Shown piece by piece: positions 51,848-61,553 of a stretch of 64,000 bases of DNA. The notes under the pieces are model-generated. The model saw nothing but the letters and a program-made list of their open reading frames with translations, made no database searches and was not told the origin of the DNA. The translations under genes and the position numbers were made by a program. The stretch lies in NCBI GenBank assembly GCA_963677605.2, contig CAXXDX010000005.1, positions 1-64,000 of the forward strand, read 5' to 3'. This stretch comes from JAGLOK01 sp963677605 (GTDB lineage: Bacteria > Bacillota > Clostridia > Christensenellales > UMGS416). The stretch's first letter is position 1, and every line of letters starts with the position of its first letter.

Positions 51848-53197
51848 CTATATAACATTATTTTCGATTTGATATTTTTTATAAGAAGCCTTGAAAACCA
51901 AATGATTAAACAGTCCTGCTGAAAAACTGCCTAATGTAACTGCTGCAGTACCAAGAGCGGCCGCGTATTTCCACGACACGATAGGCACCAGAAAAAATAG
52001 CGTATAGGGTATAAGGCTTGCAATAAGTCTCTGGAATGTTATCATCTTAGTTTTTCTTATCTTAAGCAAATAACCATAATAATATGCCTCATAAGCCAGA
52101 AACAATGGATTTAAAATCAAAAAAATCAATGCAATCTTTGAAATTGCAGCTGTTTCAGGAAGTGCGTTGAGCACATCTACTAAAGAAAAATCCCCAATAG
52201 GTGTAAATGCAGTAGCTGCTACAAATACTGCCCCTATTGCACCTATGACAATAGCAAAATTTCTTATCTTTTTCCTGTTTTCTTCTTCTAAAGAATCATG
52301 GCTTATTGCAATTAGCCTAAAATTCATAAGCATTGACGCTACAAAGTGATTTATTAAAAGGGCAATACTATAAGCTGCAATAACTTTTTCTGTGTTATCT
52401 GACAATGCAAGAGCTGAATTCGTAACACCCGGCACTAACACCCTTAGTACCATAGACAATATAATCGGAGTTCCATATAAAAATATTTGTTTATATGTAA
52501 CATCTTCTTTTACATCGTATGAACCCTCTTGTGAACATTTTTCAATAATCTTTCCCTTAATATCTTTAGCATATATCCAGATACTTAATGCTATAACAGC
52601 CATTTCGGTAATTCCGCACATCATTAATAAGAACCCGGGGATATAATCATTGTTCATGTTTTTTATAAAATATGCCATGCTTAGATTCAGTATGAAAACC
52701 ATAACAAGTCTCATAAAAGAAGCTACGGAAATAAGAGGATTATATCTTAGCTTTATAGCTACTCCAACAAAAAACGTGCGTATAGTTACAGCTATTGAAA
52801 AAAAGCAAATAAACTTTGTAGATATAATTGTTTTTTCCAAAAGTTCACCTTTTAAGTTATAAGCTTTCGAAAAAATTATTCTTGAAATTGGAGTAAATGC
52901 AATCGATAATAGAAACAAAGTTATGATCAATACTGTAATTATAGAATATCTTTTCACTTTGATATATGTTTTTTCATTAACAACGAAAGATGCAAAAATT
53001 ACAGATAAACACATACCTATTGACTGGAATATCATTACCATGCTTCGTGAAGTGTTATAGGAGCTTATAAATAAATCAGGATCATAAAGCTTACCTAAAG
53101 CATTATTTATAATGATGTGAGTCATTATTATAGAAGAGGATGAAATTATAAGCGGTAAATAAAATTTTATAAGCTTTTTATAAGTAATGTTTTCCAT
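51848..53197 (-). CDS. MatE-family (MOP superfamily) membrane flippase/efflux protein, paralogue 2
   Basis: 449 residues, about 12 membrane segments. Paralogue of the protein at 493-1890, aligned over the whole length (for example ISRIIFSKAYNLKGELLEKT and VGVAIKLRYNPLISVASFMR). N-terminal YKKLIKFYLPLIIS. Single gene, divergent from the PAP2 gene. The A-rich region before ATG has no good SD. Substrate unknown. Confidence 0.75.
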   Translation of the reverse strand: MENITYKKLIKFYLPLIISSSSIIMTHIIINNALGKLYDPDLFISSYNTSRSMVMIFQSIGMCLSVIFASFVVNEKTYIKVKRYSIITVLIITLFLLSIAFTPISRIIFSKAYNLKGELLEKTIISTKFICFFSIAVTIRTFFVGVAIKLRYNPLISVASFMRLVMVFILNLSMAYFIKNMNNDYIPGFLLMMCGITEMAVIALSIWIYAKDIKGKIIEKCSQEGSYDVKEDVTYKQIFLYGTPIILSMVLRVLVPGVTNSALALSDNTEKVIAAYSIALLINHFVASMLMNFRLIAISHDSLEEENRKKIRNFAIVIGAIGAVFVAATAFTPIGDFSLVDVLNALPETAAISKIALIFLILNPLFLAYEAYYYGYLLKIRKTKMITFQRLIASLIPYTLFFLVPIVSWKYAAALGTAAVTLGSFSAGLFNHLVFKASYKKYQIENNVI

Positions 53198-53351
53198 TAA
53201 TGAAATCTTTATTTTCTTTCTTAAAAAATGTGTTCTTTAATATTATATCATTACATGTCAAAGCAATTAATGTATATAGTATTCTATAATAACTTTATAT
53301 ATATAGAAGTTAAGGTTTATCAAATATAATAATAGTATAATTTTGTTAATC

Positions 53352-53360
53352 TGTTATAAT
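53352..53360 (+). promoter_or_regulatory. Extended -10 promoter of the PAP2 gene
   Basis: TGTTATAAT; SD AAGGG follows at 53386-53390. No good -35. Confidence 0.65.
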
Positions 53361-53397
53361 TATTTATAGTAAAAATAAATAATATAAGGGAAAACAT

Positions 53398-54231
53398 ATG
53401 CAAGCACTACAACTTGAAATCTTAAAATTTATTCAAAACTTCGCCACACCTCTATTAGATAAAATATTTATAGCGATAACCATGATTGGTGAGGAAACGT
53501 TTTATATTCTTGTTTTTTGCTTCATATACTGGTGCTACGATAAAACCTTGGGAAAAAGACTCAGCCTGACTTTTTTATTAGGCGATATTGTAAATACATC
53601 TTTGAAAGAACTTTTACATGTAGCAAGGCCTATCGGAATGGAAGGAATTCGTTCATTAAGAGAGCATACAGCAACAGGTTATTCATTCCCAAGCGGACAC
53701 ACCCAGGCAACCTCCACTTTCTTTTACTTCTGGATAGCAGAACTAAAGAAAAGATGGGTTACTGTGGCAGGTTGGATTATAATTATTCTTGTTGCTTTTT
53801 CTAGGCTTTACTTGGGCGTTCACTGGCCGACTGATGTAATAGCTTCTATTATACTTTCAATATTAATTGTACACTTCGGCAACTGGTTTTTTAAAAAGAT
53901 AACTCTTATCAAAGTAATAGTTACAGTGGTTATCGTCAATGTACTGCTTATATTTTTATCTTCAAAAGGTTATGTCACCGCTGCAGGGGTTTTCACTGGC
54001 GGAATGATAGGAATATATTTGGAAGAAAACTTTATAAAATATACATTAAAGGCAAAATGGAGTAAAAGAATACTGCGATTTATAATAGGTATTATTATAG
54101 TATTTGCGATAAAAATGGGAATAAAGCTTATACTTCCTGAAGCACTTTTGTTTGATTATATCCGTTATTTCCTCATTGGTATATGGGTTACTGTAGGTGC
54201 AATGTTTGCATACAAAAAGCTTAAAATCTGA
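53398..54231 (+). CDS. PAP2-family membrane phosphatase
   Basis: 277 residues with about seven membrane segments. Phosphatase signature: KELLHVARP (about 72-80), YSFPSGHTQAT (about 99-109, catalytic His) and SRLYLGVHWPTDVIAS (about 136-151). Likely acts on a lipid phosphate, perhaps undecaprenyl pyrophosphate; the C-terminal membrane part is of the DUF-type extension seen in Clostridia. Confidence 0.88.
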   Translation: MQALQLEILKFIQNFATPLLDKIFIAITMIGEETFYILVFCFIYWCYDKTLGKRLSLTFLLGDIVNTSLKELLHVARPIGMEGIRSLREHTATGYSFPSGHTQATSTFFYFWIAELKKRWVTVAGWIIIILVAFSRLYLGVHWPTDVIASIILSILIVHFGNWFFKKITLIKVIVTVVIVNVLLIFLSSKGYVTAAGVFTGGMIGIYLEENFIKYTLKAKWSKRILRFIIGIIIVFAIKMGIKLILPEALLFDYIRYFLIGIWVTVGAMFAYKKLKI

Positions 54232-54340
54232 TTATATTAACTATCTGTTAAAAATACGTTCTTAAATCAGGACTTCTTGTTATAATCCTTAAGTTGTAAT
54301 ATAATTATCATACTAAATTTTCATAAGGATATAATTACAA

Positions 54341-55702
54341 TTGGTTCAAAATAATTCGGAAACAAATACAGAGATAAAATTAAAAAATTCTCTTAATAAT
54401 AAATCGTTTTTTATAAAGACTTACGGCTGTCAGATGAATGTTAACGATTCTTCCAGTGCTAAAAGCATGTTTATTGAACTGGGTATGAAAGAGGTTTTTG
54501 CAGAATGTGACGCTGACCTTATAATGATTTCAACATGCTGTGTTCGCGAAAAAGCAGAACTTAAGATTTACTCTTACATCGGTTCTTTAAAAGCATATAA
54601 AGAAATAAACAGAGAAATGATTATTATAGTAAGTGGATGCATGTCAGAACAGAAAGAAGCAAAAGATAACATTTTTTCACGCTTTCCGTTTGTAGACATA
54701 GTTGTCGGCACAAGTATGATAGATAAACTTCCTTCATACATTAATAAGCGCCTTGAGACTCATCATCGCATCAACTATGAACTTGATATGGCCGAAAGCT
54801 TTAAAATCCCTCTCAGGTCAGCTGAGCGTGTCAGTGAGTTTGTTACTATCATGACGGGCTGTAACAATTTCTGTTCTTATTGTATAGTGCCTCATGTAAG
54901 GGGACGTGAAAAAAGCCGTGATGCAGACGAGATTATAAGCGAAATAAAAGGTTTTGTAGAAAACGGATGCTCTGAGATTACACTTTTAGGGCAAAACGTT
55001 AACTCCTACGGACTTGATAATGACGGATTAAACTTTGCAGGCCTTTTAAAACGCGTTGCTAATGAAACAGATGTTAAAAGAATCCGTTTTATGACATCGC
55101 ATCCAAAGGATTTAACCGATGAAGTTATAGAACTTATGTCAAAAGAAGAAAAGCTTTGCAAGCATATTCACCTACCTATACAATCAGGCAGCGACAGTAT
55201 ACTTCATAAAATGAACAGGAAGTATACGTTTAAGCGTTATTTGCATATAGTTGACTATGCGCGATCACTCATGCCGGAAATAGAATTCACAACTGATATT
55301 ATAGTAGGATTTCCCGGGGAGACGGATGAGGATTTTGAAGATACCTTAACTGCCGTTAAAAGAGTTCGTTATGCTTCTGCATTTACTTTTAAATATTCAA
55401 AAAGAAGCGGCACTCCTGCAGCTGAGTATGAAGAGCAGATTGATACTGACATAAAGAAAGACAGACTTCAGCGGTTGATGAATGTTGAAGCTGCGATAAA
55501 AAAAGAAATATATTCATCCTACATAGGTTCAGTTCAGGAAATACTGGTTGAAGGACAAAGTGCTAACGAGAAAACTTTTACCGGTAAAACGGATTCTGCT
55601 ATAACAGTAAATTATAATGGTAAAAAAGAAGATATCGGCAAGATAATAAAGGTTAAAATAGTAGAAGCTAAAACAAACACATTATTTGCAGAAAAGATTT
55701 AA
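54341..55702 (+). CDS. miaB: tRNA-2-methylthio-N6-dimethylallyladenosine synthase
   Basis: Radical SAM methylthiotransferase for A37 of tRNAs; its substrate is made by MiaA, encoded 4.5 kb downstream. 453 residues. N-terminal MTTase domain (TYGCQMNVNDS, about 28-38, with further Cys in TCCVREKAEL), radical SAM motif CNNFCSYCIVPHVRGREKSR (about 173-192), TRAM domain at the end. TTG start, with AAGGA 11 bases upstream and TATAAT overlapping that interval. Confidence 0.94.
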   Translation: MVQNNSETNTEIKLKNSLNNKSFFIKTYGCQMNVNDSSSAKSMFIELGMKEVFAECDADLIMISTCCVREKAELKIYSYIGSLKAYKEINREMIIIVSGCMSEQKEAKDNIFSRFPFVDIVVGTSMIDKLPSYINKRLETHHRINYELDMAESFKIPLRSAERVSEFVTIMTGCNNFCSYCIVPHVRGREKSRDADEIISEIKGFVENGCSEITLLGQNVNSYGLDNDGLNFAGLLKRVANETDVKRIRFMTSHPKDLTDEVIELMSKEEKLCKHIHLPIQSGSDSILHKMNRKYTFKRYLHIVDYARSLMPEIEFTTDIIVGFPGETDEDFEDTLTAVKRVRYASAFTFKYSKRSGTPAAEYEEQIDTDIKKDRLQRLMNVEAAIKKEIYSSYIGSVQEILVEGQSANEKTFTGKTDSAITVNYNGKKEDIGKIIKVKIVEAKTNTLFAEKI

Positions 55703-55711
55703 GGAGATTTG

Positions 55712-58324
55712 ATGGCACTGTCACCAATGATGCAACAGTATATGGAACTTAAGGAGCAATATAAGGATTCATTGCTCTTTTTCAGGCTTGGTGATTTCTA
55801 TGAAATGTTTTTTGAAGATGCAAAACTGGCATCTAAAGAACTCGAACTCACATTAACAGGACGCGATTGCGGACTTTCAGAGCGCGCCCCAATGTGCGGA
55901 GTTCCTCGCCATGCGGTTGATCAATATATAGCGCGGCTTCTTGAAAAAGGCTATAAAGTAGCAATATGCGAACAGATAACAGAACCAACAAAAGGAAAAA
56001 GCATAGTAGAACGTGATGTTGTACGTATAATTACTCCGGGTACTGTTATAGAAGAAAGCATGCTTGATGAAAAGGCAAACAACTATATCTGCGTTATGTA
56101 TAAGTCCGGAGAAAATATTGGCTTGTCTTACTGCGATGTATCAACCGGAGAGTTTTCCTGTGTTGTAATAAGTGATGATTTATACACTAAAACAGTTGAT
56201 GAAACTGTGAGGATAAAGCCAAGCGAAGTACTTGTAAACAGCGAAATGCTGATGTTTTTAAATGAAAACCATGATCTGCTTAAAATAATTGACGTTAAGC
56301 CTTATACATTGGATGAGGAGTCTTTTGAGTATAATTTTGCAAAAGAAAAACTTACAGACAAATTCGGAAAAGATATTGATGAAAGCGAAATGGTGGTATG
56401 TTCGTGCGGAGCATTGTTATCTTATCTTAAGAATACACAAAAAAACGCACTTGAGCATATCAATACTTTGCGTACTGTGAGCCAAGACAGCTATGTAAAA
56501 ATTGACGCATCAACCTCAAGAAACCTTGAACTTACGTCCACTATGCGCGGAGGAACCAGAAAAGGCTCTCTTTTATGGCTGCTTGACAAAACTGTGACAT
56601 CAATGGGTGCAAGAAAACTAAAAAAATGGATGGATGAGCCGCTTTATAATATATCAAAAATTCAGGAAAGGCTTGACTCGGTTCAGGAGATAAAAGAAAA
56701 CCCTATCCTGCATCAGCAAATTGTTGATGATATGAAAAATGTATATGACATTGAACGCATATCAACAAAAATATCATATGATACTATAAACGCGCGCGAC
56801 TGTGTATCTTTACGAAGGTCCATTGGCGCACTGCCTTATATAATAGAAAAAACAGGACAATTCAGCTCTGAATTAATTAGCCGTATACACAGTGATTTTG
56901 ACGCTATGGAAGATATTTATGAGCTTCTTGAAAATGCAATATCGGATAACCCTCCTATAAATATAAAAGACGGCGGGACCATACGCGAAGGATATTTTGC
57001 AGAGCTCGACGAACTTCGAGACATATCTGAAAACGCTAAAGAGCATATAGCTAAAATTGAGATTGAAGAAAGAGAAAAAACAGGGATAAAAAACCTAAAA
57101 ATTAAATACAATAGGGTTTTTGGTTATTTTATAGAAGTAACTAAATCATATATTGATTCTGTGCCGTACACTTACATCAGAAAGCAAACTCTTGCAAACT
57201 CTGAAAGATACATCACTGAAGAACTAAACCAGCTTGAAGAGAAAATAACCGGCGCACAGGATAAAAGTGTAAAGCTTGAAACTCAGCTTTTTGGCGAAAT
57301 AAAAAACGCACTCAAACAAAATATAAAAAGACTGCAAAAGACAGCGGATTTAATTTCTCAATTGGATGTGCTTCAGTCATTTGCTAGAGTATCCACAGAG
57401 AATAATTATGTTAAGCCTGAACTTAATAATGAAGGATTTATCAATATTAAAGAAGGACGCCATCCTGTGGTTGAAAAATCAAATGAAGGCAAGAACTTCG
57501 TTCCTAATAATACAAATCTAAACATGGATAATGACTGTTTCCTTATAATAACCGGCGCCAATATGGCAGGAAAAAGTACATATATCCGACAGGTAGCGAT
57601 TATAACACTCATGACTCATATCGGTTGTTTTGTTCCGGCATATAGCGCGGACATCTGCCTTGTCGATAAGATATTTTCAAGAGTAGGCGCATCGGATGAT
57701 CTGTTTTTAGGTCAATCGACATTCATGGTCGAGATGAGCGAGCTTGCGAATATCTTAAAAAATGCAACATCACGTTCTTTGATAATTCTAGATGAAATAG
57801 GGCGGGGGACAAGTACATTTGACGGTTTGTCTGTAGCATGGAGCGTAGTTGAGTATATATGCGACAAGTCAAAGCTTGGCGCAAAAGCACTTTTTGCTAC
57901 ACACTATCACCAACTATCAGAATTTGAAGGACATGTTTCCGGAGTCAAAAACTACTGTGTATCAGTTCGCGAGCAAGGTGAAGATATAATATTCTTGCGC
58001 AGGATTGTACGCGGAGGAGCTGACAAAAGCTTTGGAATACATGTTGCAAAGCTTGCGGGAGTTCCAAAAGATGTTCTTGACCGTGCAAATATAATTCTTG
58101 AGCGTCTTGAGGAAGCAGACATCAATCACGTTGCCGCAAAAACATCAAAAGAAGCAGGGGACATGATTAACGGCAACATACAATATCAGCAGACACAGCT
58201 TGATTTAACAGCTATGCTGCCGTACTCTGATATTTTAGACGAGATAAAAAACATGGATATGACAACAACTACACCTATTGATGCATTTTATATGCTGGAC
58301 AGACTGAAGGAGAAAATGAAATGA
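55712..58324 (+). CDS. mutS: DNA mismatch repair protein MutS
   Basis: 870 residues. Mismatch-contact FRLGDFYEMF (Phe-x-Glu, about 25-34), connector, lever and clamp domains, ATPase with GANMAGKST (about 614-622), DEIGRGTSTFDG (about 692-703) and ATHYH. Start is ATG 55712, five bases after AAGGAG, rather than the TTG just before it. Overlaps mutL by four bases (ATGA). Confidence 0.97.
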   Translation: MALSPMMQQYMELKEQYKDSLLFFRLGDFYEMFFEDAKLASKELELTLTGRDCGLSERAPMCGVPRHAVDQYIARLLEKGYKVAICEQITEPTKGKSIVERDVVRIITPGTVIEESMLDEKANNYICVMYKSGENIGLSYCDVSTGEFSCVVISDDLYTKTVDETVRIKPSEVLVNSEMLMFLNENHDLLKIIDVKPYTLDEESFEYNFAKEKLTDKFGKDIDESEMVVCSCGALLSYLKNTQKNALEHINTLRTVSQDSYVKIDASTSRNLELTSTMRGGTRKGSLLWLLDKTVTSMGARKLKKWMDEPLYNISKIQERLDSVQEIKENPILHQQIVDDMKNVYDIERISTKISYDTINARDCVSLRRSIGALPYIIEKTGQFSSELISRIHSDFDAMEDIYELLENAISDNPPINIKDGGTIREGYFAELDELRDISENAKEHIAKIEIEEREKTGIKNLKIKYNRVFGYFIEVTKSYIDSVPYTYIRKQTLANSERYITEELNQLEEKITGAQDKSVKLETQLFGEIKNALKQNIKRLQKTADLISQLDVLQSFARVSTENNYVKPELNNEGFINIKEGRHPVVEKSNEGKNFVPNNTNLNMDNDCFLIITGANMAGKSTYIRQVAIITLMTHIGCFVPAYSADICLVDKIFSRVGASDDLFLGQSTFMVEMSELANILKNATSRSLIILDEIGRGTSTFDGLSVAWSVVEYICDKSKLGAKALFATHYHQLSEFEGHVSGVKNYCVSVREQGEDIIFLRRIVRGGADKSFGIHVAKLAGVPKDVLDRANIILERLEEADINHVAAKTSKEAGDMINGNIQYQQTQLDLTAMLPYSDILDEIKNMDMTTTTPIDAFYMLDRLKEKMK

Positions 58325-60222
58325 GCAAAATAAAGCTGTTATCAAAATCTCTTTCGCAAAAGATTGCTGCCGGTGAAGTGGTTGAGCGCCCTGCATCGGT
58401 AATAAAAGAGCTGCTTGAAAATTCCATCGACGCAGGAAGCACATTTATTACAGTTGAAATTGAACAGGGCGGAAAAGAATTAATCAGAATAAGCGATAAC
58501 GGGAGCGGAATAAATCCGGATGAAGTTGAGCTTGCCTTTTTGCGCCATGCCACAAGCAAGATTGAAACAGAAGACGACTTATATAATATATCTTGTATGG
58601 GGTTTCGCGGAGAAGCGCTCTATTCTATCTCAGCAGTTTCAAAAACAACAATGATTACAAAGACTGCTAACAATGAAGTTGGAAAAATAGCAGAGGTTCA
58701 CGGCGGAGAAATAATTGAAGTATCAGACACTGGCTGTCCAAACGGTACAACAATAGTTGTTAAGGATTTGTTTTATAACACGCCTGCAAGATTAAAGTTC
58801 ATGAAGTCTAATTCTGCCGAAACTTCACAAATATCTTCAATTGTTCAAAAGATAATTCTATCGCACCCGAGTATATCAATAAAGCTTATTTCAAACGGAA
58901 ATCTTATATATCAAAGCAGCGGGGATGGAAGCATTAAAAATGCAGTTTACGCTGTTTATGGTGCAAACATTGCATCAAGTGTCAGTGAATTTAGCCATGA
59001 AATTGACGGAATAAAAATTTATGGCGTACTTGGCGGACGCGACACTTTCAGAAGCTCTAGAATAAATCAGACTCTGTTTGTTAATAAAAGATATGTAAAA
59101 GATCCTGCTATTGGGCAGATAATCGAGAGCGCATACGGATCGGTACTTATGAAAGGCAAATTTCCGTTCTATGTACTCTTTATTGATGTAGATACGAGCA
59201 CTGTTGACGTAAATGTTCATCCGCAGAAACTATTCGTAAAATTTTCGAATCAGAAGGAAGTAAAGACGGCTGTATATAATGCTGTAAAAGAATATACGGT
59301 TAATTTAGGCGCAAAGCCGGAAATGTTTTTTAGCGATGAGCCTGAAATTAAAATTGAATCTATACGAAAAATGAGAGCATATGAAAGCTCAAATATAAAT
59401 AATTATGATACGCATTCAGATATAAAATTAGCTTCTAATCCAGAAAAATCAAAAGATAGTTTAGAAACTCCTGAAAAAACTGTCAATCATATAAATGAAG
59501 ATCTTGAGCCAAAAACATATGATTACAAGAAAGAACTTGAAACGTACAAAATAATAAAAGAGCCTGCTGTGCTTCGTCAAAAAGAAGTGCCATACATAGG
59601 TAATATTATAAAAGAAGATATAAATGCTCAAACAAGCTATCTTGATGAAGAGTCTGATGCAATAATAATCGGCTCTGCTTTTAATACATATATAATTGTC
59701 GAGCACGAAGAAAATTTGTATCTTATTGACCAGCATGCAGCTCACGAGCGCCTTATATACGAAAAACTTCTTGGGCAGTTTATTGAGGATAAGGTAGTAA
59801 GCCAGAGGCTTTTAATACCCCAGACAGAAGATATTACTTATGAAGAAAAAAACATGTTGGATGAATACATAGACTATTTTAAAAAACTAGGATTTGAAAT
59901 TAGTGTAAATGAGCATTCAGTTGATATAAGTGCAGTGCCGCATGTTTTGGGACAGCCAAGATTTTCATCATTTTTTCTTGAACTTCTTGATCTTTTATCA
60001 GACGATGCGGATAAAGATGAGCTTAGCATTATAAAAAAGATTATATCCATGTCTTGCAAAAAGGCAATAAAAGGCGGAGACAGACTTTCGGATAAAGAGA
60101 TAAAGTCTCTTATTAAAGATATAAAAAATGAAGAAATTCCGCTTACTTGTCCACACGGAAGGCCTTTTGTAATGAAGATAACTAAAAATCAGATTGACAA
60201 AAAAGCGGGGCGTATAGTGTGA
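58321..60222 (+). CDS. mutL: DNA mismatch repair protein MutL
   Basis: 633 residues. GHKL ATPase motifs ELLENSIDAGS (about 29-39), DNGSGI (about 59-64) and GFRGEAL near 95. A variable linker (about 330-440) and a C-terminal dimer domain with DQHAAHERLIYE (about 475-486), the DQHA(x)2E(x)4E endonuclease motif expected when no MutH exists. Overlaps mutS and miaA. Confidence 0.97.
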   Translation: MSKIKLLSKSLSQKIAAGEVVERPASVIKELLENSIDAGSTFITVEIEQGGKELIRISDNGSGINPDEVELAFLRHATSKIETEDDLYNISCMGFRGEALYSISAVSKTTMITKTANNEVGKIAEVHGGEIIEVSDTGCPNGTTIVVKDLFYNTPARLKFMKSNSAETSQISSIVQKIILSHPSISIKLISNGNLIYQSSGDGSIKNAVYAVYGANIASSVSEFSHEIDGIKIYGVLGGRDTFRSSRINQTLFVNKRYVKDPAIGQIIESAYGSVLMKGKFPFYVLFIDVDTSTVDVNVHPQKLFVKFSNQKEVKTAVYNAVKEYTVNLGAKPEMFFSDEPEIKIESIRKMRAYESSNINNYDTHSDIKLASNPEKSKDSLETPEKTVNHINEDLEPKTYDYKKELETYKIIKEPAVLRQKEVPYIGNIIKEDINAQTSYLDEESDAIIIGSAFNTYIIVEHEENLYLIDQHAAHERLIYEKLLGQFIEDKVVSQRLLIPQTEDITYEEKNMLDEYIDYFKKLGFEISVNEHSVDISAVPHVLGQPRFSSFFLELLDLLSDDADKDELSIIKKIISMSCKKAIKGGDRLSDKEIKSLIKDIKNEEIPLTCPHGRPFVMKITKNQIDKKAGRIV

Positions 60223-61136
60223 ATGATAAATTAATCATTGCAGCAGTAGGTCCTACAGCTAGCGGTAAGACTTCGCTTTCAATAAAACTTGCTGAAGAAT
60301 TAAACGGTGAAATTATTTGCTGCGATTCTATGCAGATATATAACCACATGAAAATCGGAACTGCAAGCCCTACTGAAGAAGAGCTCAAAAGAGCCCCACA
60401 TCATCTTTTTAACTTTATTGAACCAACTATTGATTATAACGCAGCTATGTATCAAAAGGCTGCCAGACTTAAAATAAATGAGTTATTGGAAAAAGGCAAA
60501 ACACCAATACTATGTGGTGGAACTGGTTTATACGTTAAAGCGGCATTATATGACATGAATTTTACAGAAGCTTCTTCTGATGAATCTTACAGAGCAGAAC
60601 TTGAAAAGCTTTGTGAACAAAAAGGTGTGGACTATATATATGATATTCTGCTTGATAAAGATCCTGAAAGCGCGAAAGAAATTCATAAAAATAATGTAAA
60701 ACGAGTTATAAGAGCGCTTGAGATATATCATCTGTCCGGTATAAAAAAGTCCGAACAAAAGCAAGAAGAAAGAAAGTTCTATCCCAATGCAAAAATTATA
60801 GCCCTTAAACACGATAGAAAAGACCTTTATGCAAGAATCGACAAGCGTGTAGATCTAATGATTGAAGATGGTCTTGAAGATGAGGTACGAAATTTATTAA
60901 GCATTGGAGTAACCGAAAAAAACAATGCTATGAAGGCAATCGGATATAAAGAATGGATTGACTATTTTAATGGGAATATAAGTTTAGATAAATTAATTGA
61001 TAATATCAAAAAGAATTCAAGACATTATGCAAAAAGACAGTTAACATGGTTTAACAGAATGGATATTACGTGGTTTGAGTATGATGATAACCTTAATTTA
61101 ACATTTCAGAATATATTAAATAGCATTCAAAATTAG
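60219..61136 (+). CDS. miaA: tRNA dimethylallyltransferase
   Basis: Adds the isopentenyl group to A37 of tRNAs reading UNN codons, using DMAPP from the MEP pathway (see ispH). 305 residues. P-loop GPTASGKTS (about 11-19), DSMQIYNHMKIGTA (about 36-49), GGTGLYV near 94, and KNSRHYAKRQLTWFNR near 268. GTG start inside mutL. Confidence 0.96.
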   Translation: MNDKLIIAAVGPTASGKTSLSIKLAEELNGEIICCDSMQIYNHMKIGTASPTEEELKRAPHHLFNFIEPTIDYNAAMYQKAARLKINELLEKGKTPILCGGTGLYVKAALYDMNFTEASSDESYRAELEKLCEQKGVDYIYDILLDKDPESAKEIHKNNVKRVIRALEIYHLSGIKKSEQKQEERKFYPNAKIIALKHDRKDLYARIDKRVDLMIEDGLEDEVRNLLSIGVTEKNNAMKAIGYKEWIDYFNGNISLDKLIDNIKKNSRHYAKRQLTWFNRMDITWFEYDDNLNLTFQNILNSIQN

Positions 61137-61226
61137 TTCTTTAATTTGTAAAATATTTGTTATATAATTAAATAAAGAAAACATCTCATACAGTATACTC
61201 TAGTAGAGATAGAAGGAGTAAAAAGG

Positions 61227-61472
61227 ATGAACAACACGTTTTATATTCAAGATGCTTTTTTAAACCAACTTCGTAAAAGCCACATGTCAGTAACCATTCA
61301 CTTAACCAACGGATATCAACTTAGAGGGCAGATAAAAGGGTTTGACAATTTTGTAGTGGTATTTTTCTCAGATGGAAAACAAATGATGATTTACAAGCAT
61401 GCTATTTCATCTGTAACACCGGCTGAGCCAATCGAATACTATACAGAAAACGAAGAAAAGACACAGGATTAA
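61227..61472 (+). CDS. hfq: RNA chaperone Hfq
   Basis: Hexameric Sm-like sRNA chaperone. 81 residues. Sm1 region SVTIHLTNGYQLRGQIKGFDNFVVV and Sm2 motif YKHAISSV (about 57-64). Strong SD AGAAGGAG. Follows miaA, as in most Firmicutes. A terminator follows. Confidence 0.97.
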   Translation: MNNTFYIQDAFLNQLRKSHMSVTIHLTNGYQLRGQIKGFDNFVVVFFSDGKQMMIYKHAISSVTPAEPIEYYTENEEKTQD

Positions 61473-61512
61473 AAGTCGGATAAGCAGATTTACAATTAAG
61501 AAAGTATAAAAC

Positions 61513-61538
61513 AAGGGCTTTATTAAAAAGGCCCTTTT
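61513..61538 (+). terminator. Terminator after hfq
   Basis: AAGGGC/GCCCTT (61513-61518, 61531-61536) with T4 tail. Confidence 0.75.
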
Positions 61539-61541
61539 GTT

Positions 61542-61547
61542 TATAAT
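61542..61547 (+). promoter_or_regulatory. -10 element giving a probably leaderless mRNA for the PLP enzyme
   Basis: TATAAT six bases before the ATG at 61554; start point expected on the A of ATG. No SD. -35 poor (TTTATT). Confidence 0.55.
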
Positions 61548-61553
61548 GAGCAT

